64,000 nucleotides of DNA from Takifugu bimaculatus. Taxonomy: Eukaryota; Chordata; Actinopteri; Tetraodontiformes; Tetraodontidae. This document shows positions 25,601-37,600 of the stretch, piece by piece. Position numbers and translations under genes: made by a program. Under the pieces are notes generated by a model. That model searched no databases. It worked only from the letters and a program-made list of their open reading frames with translations, and was not told the origin of the DNA. The stretch spans positions 12,737,582 to 12,801,581 of the forward strand of contig CP034975.1 of NCBI GenBank assembly GCA_004026145.2, written 5' to 3'. Position 1 is the stretch's first letter; every line of letters begins with the position of its first letter.

Positions 25601-28600
25601 TGCTGCTACTCTGCTGTTACTCTGCTGTACTGCTGCTGCTACTCTGCTGTTACTCTGCTGTACTGCTGCTGCTACTCTGCTGTACTGCTGCTGTTACTCT
25701 GCTGTACTGCTGCTACTCTGCTGTACTGCTGCTGCTACTCTGCTGTACTGCTGCTGTTACTCTGCTGTACTGCTGCTACTCTGCTGTACTGCTGCTGCTA
25801 CTCTGCTGTACTGCTGCTGTTACTCTGCTGTACTGCTGCTGCTCTGCTGTTGTTGTGCTGCTGCTGTTACTCTGCTGTACTGCTGCTGCTCTGCTGTACT
25901 GCTGCTACTCTGCTGTACTGCTGCTGCTCTGCTGTACTGCTGCTGCTACTCTGCTGTACTGCTGCTGCTACTCTGCTGTACTGCTGCTACTCTGCTGTAC
26001 TGCTGCTGCTCTGCTGTACTGCTGCTACTACTGCTGTACTGCTGCTACTCTGCTGTACTGCTGCGGTTGCTCTGCTGCTGCTGTTGTTGTTGCTGCTCCG
26101 CTGCTGTTGCTGTACTGCTGCTGCTCTGCTGTACTGCTGCTACTCTGCTGTTGCTGTACTGCTGCTGCTACTCTGCTGTACTGCTGCTACTCTGCTGTTG
26201 CTGTACTGCTGCTGCTACTCTGCTGTAATGCTGCCACTCTGCTGTAATGCTGCCACTCTGCTGTAATGCTGCTGCTCTGCTGTAATGCTGCCACTCTGCT
26301 GTAATGCTGCTGCTCTGCTGTAATGCTGCTACTCTGCTGTAATGCTGCTGTACTGCTGCTACTCTGCTGTACTGCTGCTGTTGTTGTTGCTGCTCCGCTG
26401 CTGTTACTCTGCTGCTGCTGTTACTCTGCTGCTGCTCTGCTGCTTCTTCTTCCTAACTCAAATATAGGCTCACGACACCTAACAAGTGTTGAAAGATGGC
26501 GTCCTTGTGTCAGACAGAGTTGGGAAAAGTGAAAAATCCGCAACATTCCCACAGTGTTCCGGTGACGCAGATGGTTTGGTAAACGCATCTTTCAGTGGCT
26601 GTAAACTTCTGAAAGCAGTGTTGGGGTGAAACAAGTTCCTGTAAATGCCAACGTGACTCTTTGCAAATTTACATCAAGAATGACGCAGGAAAGAAAAGTG
26701 AAATGTCTCATTTGGCTGCTTCATGTAATAAGGCTGAAAAACAACACTAATGGAACATATAAGGAGTAAAGGATCATCCTTTGTTCTCTGCAGCATTCCT
26801 GGATGGAGTTTGAGAACTCCTAATGTGGGAAAACAAAGAGCAGCAGGAAGGGTCATTTTGCCAGTGTTCCAGCAGTTGTGATGTGGCAGAAACAGTTGAG
26901 ACCTGAAGTCTGTGACACCAATAGACACAATAGTCGTTTTCTGTCAGGCTCCCGATCAATTTCACACAGTGTGTGAGTCAATTTTCTGTGTTGAACCCTG
27001 AAGATACGCGACGAATGTCTCACATTCCAAACAAAAACCTGGAAACACGACAGAGGCAGCACCTACAGGACATGATGTATCGGCCAGGATACGGAGATGG
27101 AAGTGAGATAGAATCAACTGTTGCCTTCCCCTAAAGCCCCGACTGGGCGAGAACAGTTTTTGTGCCGGGGCCGAAATGCATTTTTTGAAAGCGAAGTCAC
27201 GTAAACCGGTCTGCAAACTTGCGCCACACCTGGCTGAGCCTTCACCAACTCCTCCCATTGTGGATTTTCACCCCATGCATCCGCTGCAATGATTAATAAT
27301 GACCTCATTTTCACAGGCAGGAAGGCTGCATTATGAGGAGGAAGGACACAGTTACCCATAATGTGTGACGTCAAGGAAAATATATAACTTTATATTCCTT
27401 CTGACATGATGGAATAGAGTGAAATAATGCTGTTATGTCTAAATGCTCTGAGAGTAGAGTCTCGCATTATTTAGGCTATTATTCTTTTGAGAATGTGGTG
27501 CTTATAAAATAATTTATCTAAAATGTCAATGCTTTTTAATATATTCCCTGACAGCGGCTCTGAGGATGACTATGCCATTGAGGATGGTAAATCACACATC
27601 CGCGTGCAGGAGGGAATTAAAATGAAGACGAATTTGTGCAACCAGAGAGCGTTGGTCAATTTGAGCCGGGTCATCTGTGACATTGCAGGAGGTCGCGTGA
27701 ATAATGAATATTTGACCATATGCAAATTGTGTTGTTTCAGAATAAAAAAACCAAACGTGTTTGCATAAGACAATGCTATGACCTCTGCAGTGGAAGTGAC
27801 TCTTTTTATGAGCACCTGGACGGCTTTAGCGACCTACTGATGAAGGGATTTGACAGAAATGACGGCGACGTACTGTAAACTGCTGCCAGCGATGCTGTTT
27901 ACGTGAGAGAGACCCCACAGTGTCAAGAGTCGTGGCCCCATTTTAAATAGCATTGATCATTTGCCAAGCCTGCTAATGCCAGCTTCCACTCAAAGTCATT
28001 AGTGTCATCTGTTAGAAAATAATTAATGTGAAAAGGAAATAATTGCATGAGGGAGCTTGGGACTGAAATGACTTGGTCCATTCATTGATATTCACCAATT
28101 ATGTGATTACCCATGCTAGGTTTTATTCACAGCGCAGTGCAGGAGAAGCCCACATTTGACTGTACAAGTGCAGATTAATTTAGGAACAAATTACAGTCGA
28201 CATGTCTGGGGGGTGTCTGAGATCCAGGACAAGTTCTGGAGTTCAACAAAACCCTCAAGCAGGGAGTTTGTGCTTAAATTCAAGGCCCTTCTGTGTTTTT
28301 TGCGCTTGCAAAAACACTGTTTAAATGACACATTAAACTTGCTGAAGTGCCTGCTGATTTTAAACAGAAAAATAGCCAAAGAAATAACTTCAATATTGTC
28401 GTACCAAACACCGTCTGTGTCTCCCAGATTGCCCTAAACATTCCCAGTGATTTGTTTGTTTTTGGTCATTGTTCAAAATTGTCATTATAAAAGTGGAACA
28501 TCTCTCCACGGAGCTCCGAAGCTTTATCATTAGGGACGGTGAGCATCTACGCTTCCAACAGATGTGCTTCTGCAGTCAGAAACACTCTAGTTAATTAAGG

Positions 28601-31600
28601 AGATAACTCTTTTATAGTGGAAGAATTGCAACACATGATCAAATAAAATCATATTATAAATAAAAATGTGGTTTTTTTTCATTTTCCAAATAACATAAAC
28701 CAACCATTTCGCAGGACACTTACGCTTTATATTAGCAAATGGCAAACAGACCAAATCCAATTTCACCTATCTATGATCACAGCTGTCATTTTGTTAAATT
28801 ACTATTTTAAAAAAAATGGTAAAAAAACAGCAACACTTGTAGCCACGCAGAGGCTGTAACGTTATTATTTTTTTTACGACTGTGTGTGATTTATTGCTTT
28901 ATAAACACACGAGAAGAGTCTCAGAAACATGTGTGCGTACATGGCATCGTCCCCACCTCCCCCCACCCTGACAGAATTAGCCCGAAACATCTCATCTGCA
29001 GACGAGGGGCAGCAAAATAAGGATTTCTGCAGATGGTGGCGTCGTATCTTGATGCAGCTTCACGCCTCATTTGTAAAGCAAATGAATGTACAGCTGCAAA
29101 TTTGATAATGAGGAAGTAATCATGACACTTAACACGGACGGCCTGTCTAGATCAAAATCACACAATTGATGTAGTTATTAAAGAGGCATCATTCCCCGGA
29201 GCGCCACCTCACTGCGGCAGTTTGACAGTGATGAGGAAAAACGTCCTCGTCACAGTTTGTTCCTGCACCCAGAGCTGCACGGGGGGGGGACAACCCTCTC
29301 AAAGGTTCCTCTTTCCCTGCATGGCGACTGTCTTTTTCCTGTCACATTCATCTCGTCTGCTCTGTTTCTCTTCATCACTTGTGTTGGATGTTTTGCCCGT
29401 TGGGCTCCGGCTGGATGTTCCGCTGCTCCCCGGGGTGGGAGAGTGTGGCGAGGCAGGATGAACGGAAAAATACACCGGTAGTTCCGCGTATTCTACACTG
29501 AGCTGATGGATGACAGCGGCCCGACACAAATGAACGTCGCCGCAGATAGGAGAACAAATATTAAACCATATGCTGATGCGCATCTGCATCTGGTCACCTT
29601 CAGTCGGGGCGCCGAGATGACCTCCTCACTCACAGAAGTCATTCTTCACCCATGTGTGAGCCATTCGCTAACGGCTTCAGCCTAGAAGTCTCCCAGCAGC
29701 AGCGGCTCTTGACAGCATTCACTAGCCTGCTCAGGACACATTAATTGCTCTGATACGCTCGTCTGTCAACCCATAAATCTGTCCATCCATTTTTCTTTTA
29801 TTATCACTACTTATTTTTACTTAAAGGGATGTTCTAACCCAATCTGGACTGGTTGCCAGTCCGTCACAGGACCCAAACACCTTTCCCTCCTACTGAGGGA
29901 CTGTTGAGGCTTTAATCATCCGCATGTGCAAGAACATGCAAATCCTACACAGTTGGTTCCTAAACAGGAAACAGAGCTAAAACCTTTGTGCATTGGCCAA
30001 TTTTACTAAGTATTTTTCTTTATTTGACAGCCTGGTTCCCTGATATTTGAAAATAAAATAAAAACAGCTAAAAAAATGTGCTTGAATAAGCCCATTGGGG
30101 TGAAGTCCCACTCCAGGCAAACCAACCAGGCTGCCCTTTTGGTGGAGGAAATGCATTAAGGTCCCTGTTTGAGTGTCTCTGGACAAAGTAGAGTCCAAAG
30201 CATCATTTCAGCAGACAGAATAACCAATCCAGTGAATGAAAAAGTACCTTCTATGGTTCTCTTCCTGCAGGGGGTAAACTATAGCGAGGCATGTATTTCC
30301 TGTTCACTGGAACCATGTGATAACGGACTCTCGCGGGTTTCTTTACAGCGGATGAACAACCTTCCTTTTGATACCCCAAATTGGCCACCGCTGTGCAGCT
30401 AAGGGAAAAAATGGACAGCAGAATAAATGTAATTGTTTAGAGGCTGATGGCCAAATTCTGCCTGTGGGTAAAAGCAAAGCCCCTTAAAAAAAGATTTGGC
30501 CACGTTCAGGCTCTCACAGCAGGAAGATCAAGTGCCATTTAAGTTGCCTGCAAAAGAGGCGTGGGTGTAAATCCGGCTTTATTGTAAATTTCCCTTTATC
30601 TTTCACTGCAGCCCTCCAGGGAAGTTTATCTACGAAAAGAGGCACCGGCTGCTGTTCAAAACTCTCCCAGACCCGGGTCCCTCAAGCGTCGCTCTGACAC
30701 AGAATTCCAATAACATTGTGACAAACGACCCTGTCAGAGAGCTGCCGCACGTTCAGCAGCGAGGGCTCGCTGGCCGCTGGTGAACAGTTCAGCCAGCTCA
30801 AACAAGCAGACGATGGGGGCAGCGGGGAATTCTGTTCAGCTATGCGCTCCACGTTGTTGGCAACACATACATGCACCCCGAAGTACACCTGAGAAGGGCG
30901 CTGCCATGAAGGGGTGCCGGTTCACTCGCTTTAAGTCAGAGATGACTGATGAGCAAACACCATCCTCTTGTAATGATGCCCCACCAGTACCGGATACTGG
31001 GATTTATTTGAAAGTCTATCCTTGGTACCAGTTCATTAATGATTAATTCAGCACTGCAGGTGGCCCCGGCAGGTTTCCTGCATATTTAGCAGGTCAATAA
31101 ACTTGGAAAACAGCTTTAAAATGCAAACCTCTCTTTGAAGTGTGTCATTTTACAGGGGATAAGCTACAGTAAATAGTCTATAAGCGATCAGGAAGTCCAG
31201 ATTGTGCTGAAAGCTCAATAAAGACTGGACTTTTGTTAGATTTCAGCTTTCCACCTGAGACAAATTCTGATATAATTAGATGTCAAATGTCATCCGTGCA
31301 AAACTAACAAACAAATGTAGAATCAGGTTCAAGAGGACTTCAGAATGTGCCAGAAAATGTTCACGCAGCATCTGTGCAGTCACGCATGAGGTTGTGAACA
31401 TTATATCCTCTCTCCTAGTGAGGTTGACCTTTCCTGAAAAGGTCAGTGATGGACAGCGTTTCCTGCCCCGCTGGCCTTGCAGCGTAGTTAACAACCCGGT
31501 GTGGGATCCTGCCCATAGCAAATTCAGTGCAGCCGGACCAGAATCTGCTGTGCTGAGAGTCCCTCTTTTTTCTAAATTGCCAATTTTGTGTGTGATACTA

Positions 31601-34600
31601 AACCGCTCCACTGAACGTAGAAGGCTGAGGTCTGTCAGAGGGGGGGCGTCACGCCGACGGCTCTGACAAACAAAAGGAGCACAGCTAGCTTCTCATCTCC
31701 CTCCTGCGTTATGATCACAGCTGCCTGCACCCATACTCTAACATCAGCTTATTAGCTGATTAGTCCGGCCAGGTCACCCCCCCCCCCACCCCACCCCCCC
31801 ATGCTGTCACATGTTGTGTACGCATTCACTGACATAGGGAACAAACAGAGGGGACGTCATTTGTGGTAGACTGTGAAATAGTGGACGGAACCACACGTCA
31901 CCTGTCCCGATCCCAAACCTCATGTCAGTGACAGCTGTTAAAATATGGAGAACTAACAGGCTGGACTCCCCCATTCTCTCCTGTCGGACTGCAGCAGGGA
32001 CAGCGAAAGGAATCTGTCGATCACCTGTGCCATTCTTTATTCATCAGTCATTCCTGTCACAGCGGCACACTTTAAATTTAGATTCATGCAGCTTCGAATC
32101 AGGAGAAACTTGTTTCTGACCACATCGACCACATGCAGATCAGGATGAGCCTGTCATTTATTATTCCCGGATCTGTCGGGTCAACTCAAAAAGATTAACG
32201 ACTTATCACGTTGCCTTAAAGGCGCGTCGTCTCCCGGTATTTTGCCATTTCCTGCATGCGTGAATAGAAAAGCTTTTGTTTTTAAAGCAATTCAAATTCA
32301 CCATCATTTTAAGTGCATGCATTTGTTTTATCCTTATTTTTTATAATTTGTTTTTTTTCTCTATCTTTGAAAACAATAAGGAGAGAGTTAATCCGCAGCC
32401 CTGGTAATTAACGAAAATCCTTCTGAAAGTATCTCTTTCCTGGTGAAACACTCATACATATAAATGGCCCAGCTCAGCAGTCACCCTTTGAACATACATC
32501 ACGGGCCTGAGAGCGGCACAACCTCATTATTGTTTGACGCTGATAAAAGCAGCCAAATTGAACCCGTCAGCAAGGTCAAAAAAACAAACCTATGCATCAA
32601 AGAAAGGCTGGAAGAAAAGGGTCCAAGAAAATGACGGTGTGCAGGGTGCAGTCCTCCCGACTGCACTGCCGCAGGGAACACGCACACGCAGACGTCCAGC
32701 CGGGGGAAGGCAGAACATTTTAAAGGCACCATCAGGGAAGTCCACCTGTGTGATTATCTCGGACCTAAAACAGGCAAATAATGGCCTTACGTTGTGCCAT
32801 TATTGTGCTTTTTTGTTCAAAACGTCTCCCGAAAGAGGCGAGGCCGCCCTAACCTAACGTGTTGTAAAGAGTCCAAAGGTGCAGAGCAGAACTATACAAC
32901 TTTGTAAATCATGGATGATCCCGTTTCACCTCTGCAAGGCTGAGCACAGGAGCCACCTGTCAAAAGAGCCAAGGAAATCTAAAACAGCAGCATTTGATCG
33001 GTTCATCCTGCTTTCACATGGAAATGATCCGAGTACTGATCTCAAAACCAGCACCGGTTCCTTCACTGGAATCCTCCAGTCCTTCATAATGATCCAAACC
33101 CTTTGATGTTGACGGTTCGAATGTTCTCCTTTATTTATTTCACAGGGTTCTGTTTTATCTTCTCCATTTTCAAGTGTTTCTCCTCCAATAATGAGGCTCT
33201 GCGAGACATTCATCAGACGCGTTGTGATTCTCCCGTAGCCGTGCGTTTCCACGTGGAGAGACTGGTTCACGACGGCGGCCGCTTCACAGCTTCTCCGCCT
33301 GCGTTGGGATTGTTAGAATTCCACAACAGCCGACAGAAATGTGATGGTTGGTGATGAATGAATGATGATGAATTACTGTAATATTTTGTGCCGTAACCGC
33401 AGGGGAGCCCATGTAATTATACATCAGGAATTATTGAACAGCTCCTATGCTGCAAAAAAGACACTAGAGGGGTAGCTGTCACGTCTGCGTGTGAATAACG
33501 ACCCGGCTTCATTATGTCACAAACCCGGGGAAAAGGGAACAACATGTTCTTTCTTATGTCAGGGAGGAATCTGGTCATTTTCCATTGTGGCATTGTGATA
33601 ATAGACTGTCAGCTGTGACAAAGAGGTTCGGTTGCCATTCAGAGCAATTTCTCATCTATTTTGGTGCAAATATTTTCAGGAAACGAAAGCCTCTTTTATG
33701 ACGTAGTCCTTGAAATACACAACGTGTTTAGCGCTCTTTTGTTACAAGAAGAAGAAGAAGAAAGAGGTTTCAGCCAATTATCCCCATTACAGTTCAAAAG
33801 TTCCCAATTAGAGAATCAAGAACAGTTCTCTGCTTCGTTTCTGTCACCTTACAGCGACACAGAACCTACATTCTCCTGCGCATTAAACGAGCGGATGAGA
33901 GCAACGGTGCAACGGCCTCCGCTGCACTGAAACAGAACATGATGGCAGGCTGGATGTGTCGCTACCTGGGAGACGGGCGTCGAGGTCATTTTGACACGCT
34001 GCTGAAACAACAAACTCAGTATGCGGTTCTGCTGCTCCAAGTCAAACACACGGGTGCGTAGTTTCACACATTCCTCCTTTAAATCCTGGAAAAGAGGAGA
34101 GACAGGTTGGGAATCTGACCACGAATGAGGTTAAATGCTTGAAGAAAGTGGGTGCGTTAAAGGGGTTGGTTCATTTTCTCTGCATTCAGAAGTTCAGAAC
34201 ACAGCTAGCATGCTTTTGATTGCCATTCATCACATTTTCTCTGTAAAAGATTTGATTGTGAGCCATTTCAGAGGCGTCTGAGTTTGGATGGCATTAGACA
34301 TCAGATTGTCTCATTCACATAACTACAACACCCACAATGCCACAGTGGCAGCCGTGGTCTGTGAAGTTCACTGTTAAACTACAACACCCACAATGCCACA
34401 GTGGCATCTGTGGTTTGTGAAGTTCACTGTTAAACTACAACACCCACAATGCCACAGTGGCATCTGTGGTTTGTGAAGTTCACTGTTAAACTACAACACC
34501 CACAATGCCACAGTGGCATCTGTGGTCTGTGAATTTACTGTGGCAATTATTCCTGTCGAATTTCACTTTCACAACGATGTTTTATATAGGAAGTGCTTTG

Positions 34601-37600
34601 TTTAAATTGAGAATATGAAACATCCGGCCCTTAAGGACCGGTTGTGTGAAGCAAACACACCTTCTGCGTGAGGAGAGCCTGGACCACTTGGTTGGCCACC
34701 TTGACCAAAAGAAAGCGAAGAGAAAAAGTGAGTTACAGGTTGAAATCCTCAGAGGCCCGTGGGGCCCTGACAGCCTGAATCCGAGGACAAAGTGAGGCGT
34801 CGCATCGCAGTTTCCAACACAGACGTCAATACTAAAACAGTTCTAAAGTCCTAAACAAATGGGTTTTCAGACGGTGCCCTGCAGACATTTGCCAGAACTT
34901 TTTCCACTTTGATGTTTACAGAGATAATCAAAAGTTGAGTGTGTGTTTCTGCGTGTGTGTGTGCATAGGAAACATCATCATTTCAAATCACCGTCTTTAT
35001 TTTGATTTCTGGAGCAGACACATATTAGACCTCTCCATGGGAATAATAATGTGATTTCCTCCCTCTCTTTCATTTTTCTCATCACAAAAGCCCTTTTCAG
35101 CTCAGTCAGAGTCTCTTTCAGTCTGAAACCCTCCCAAAATAATTAATACCCAAAAAGACACTATAAGGAAAACAATTCCTCAGCCCAAATATGTGAAGCC
35201 CTCTTGGGCAGCAGGGATCTCTGTGGTCTCCAGCCCATTAGAAGAAGGCTGTTAGAATGAAATGGAGTCATCTGGCTCTCTGAGAGATGGAAGGAACGAT
35301 GGAGAAAGAGATGGAGAGACAATCACGGTGCTGTCTGGGAGAAAATGGGCAGGGAGAGCAGGCAGACATGCAGGATCTGGGTGTTGAGCCTTTAGCTTTC
35401 ATTCTCGCAGCGCCCAGGGCTCCGATGTCTGACGGTATCAATTTAACATGTCCCCCCTCCCTGGGTTCCTAGACGGTGGGTCTGCTAATCCTGCAGGAGG
35501 ACAGGAGAGTCGGAGCGGTGCTGCCACCAAAGCAAAGCTCAGAGATCTTATCACTGAGCTTTGCTTTACAAGGATTTCTACGCCTGTTTTAACCACTGAT
35601 GAATGCAAATGGACTTGAATCCGTGTGTCTCTTCTGCAGGCAGAACCTGATTAAGCTTTAAATTGTTTAAGCTTTCAACAGTTACGGGTTTGAAATTGCT
35701 CAAATCAACAGCAGAAACAGACCTCATGGCGGCGTTCCTGCTGGGAAGAAAAAGCAGTTTCCCATTCCACCAGGGTTTCATGCTAAGCTAAGCTAACTTC
35801 CCATCTTGAAAAGAAGCCTCACCTCGTCCAGACAGCGCTCGTACTGCTTCCGCTGGTTGTCGTTTTCCATGGACAGGGCAGAGTTCTCCGCCTGGAAACA
35901 GACTGGATGAATTGTAAAAGAAGACTCATTTCTGATTTGAAATGAGCAGCGGAGACGTAGAGAAAAGCCTCCTCATCCGAGACATTAAACCCCTTCAGCA
36001 CGTTAGCGAACAACTTTGCTTTTAAGCTATTTTTGAGGCCTCCCTGCAGAGCTCTCAGGTCTCTGCGAGGCTCCAGCAAGGCGAAATAACCGATTCCGTA
36101 AATATTCCAGGCTGACCCGCAGTAGTTCCAGGAGTTGCTCCCCCCCCTCACGGCTGATGATGGCCAGAGAATTCCTGCTCGATAAAGCAGATGAGAACGT
36201 GGTGGAAAAGGCCACACACCAGCCCGAAGGCCTGCGGCGGGAGTGTGTGCGGACTCAAAAGTGTGGTTCAGACCTTTCGTGGAGCCTCCAGTAGAGCTCT
36301 GAACCTTCAGTAGAGCTCTGAACCTTCAGTAGACCTCTGAGCCTCCAGTAGAGCTCTGAACCTTCAGTAGAGCTCTGAACCTCCAGTAGAGCTCTGAACC
36401 TTCAGTAGAGCTCTGAGGCTCCAGTAGAGCTCTGAACCTTCAGTAGAGCTCTGAACCTTCAGTAGAGCTCTGAACCTCCAGTAGAGCTCTGAGCCTTCAG
36501 TAGAGCTCTGAACCTCCAGTAGAGCTCTGAACCTTCAGTAGAGCTCTGAACCTTCAGTAGAGCTCTGAGCCTCCAGTAGAGCTCTGAACCTCCAGTAGAG
36601 CTCTGAACCTCCAGTAGAGCTCTGAACCTTCAGTAGAGCTCTGAGCCTCCAGTAGAGCTCTGAGCCTCCAGTAGAGCTCTGAACATTCAGTAGAGCTCTG
36701 AACCTCCAGTAGAGCTCTGAACCTTCAGTAGAGCTCTGAGCCTCCAGTAGAGCTCTGAGCCTCCAGTAGAGCTCTGAACCTTCAGTAGAGCTCTGAACAT
36801 TCAGTAGAGCTCTGAACCTTCAGTAGAGCTCTGAACCTCCAGTAGAGCTCTGAACCTTCAGTAGAGCTCTGAACCTCCAGTAGAGCTCTGAACCTTCAGT
36901 AGAGCTCTGAGCCTCCAGTAGAGCTCTGAACCTTCAGTAGAGCTCTGAACCTCCAGTAGAGCTCTGAGCCTCCAGTAGAGCTCTGAGCCTCCAGTAGAGC
37001 TCTGAACCTTCAGTAGAGCTCTGAACCTTCAGTAGAGCTCTGAACCTTCGCTATGAGACACCGGCGACCATCATTTCTCCAATATCAATGTTTTTCACTT
37101 GTGTCGAGGGGCGGCGAGCTAAAGCTGCCGCCGTTATCTTATTGATCTTATTGATCTGTTCCTCTCAGTCTCCATCGATCAGCATCCGTCCTGCAGAGGA
37201 GACCCGAGCCTGTCAGAACCGGGTCCTCTGAGTGGACCCCGGGGTCGGCTGGCAAATAAACGATTGTGTTTTTTACTTCGCTATGATGTGTTATATCCAT
37301 AAACGATCCAAAATGAAGCCTCCTGCACGTTATGCTCACACCCAGCGAGCACATCATCGGTCTCAGTCGGGGCCCGAGCGTTCACTTCCACTAAAGATTA
37401 TTTTGTGCTTGAGGAAACGGGCAAATTATTTCATTATTTGTCCTGCAGGGTTTTTTTTTTTCTTACATTTTCGAGGTAGGCTGTAGAAGGTAGTCAAGTG
37501 TACCGTGACGACTGGGAAGCAGCTCTCAGCTAAATGGGAAAATGTTTCTGGGTTCAGCATAAAGGTTTAATTTCAAATGTGGGTGAAATGAAGGCAGCAA

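Noticed and set aside
25446..26266. Three overlapping plus-strand open frames of 249-271 codons
   Set aside because: They are entirely the CTG-rich minisatellite; the translation is Leu/Cys/Ala/Tyr monotony in all three frames.
30700..30790. Minus-strand stretch SEPSLLNVRQLSDRV as the missing NCKAP5 exon
   Set aside because: Only vague resemblance to the mammalian segment and no good donor site.
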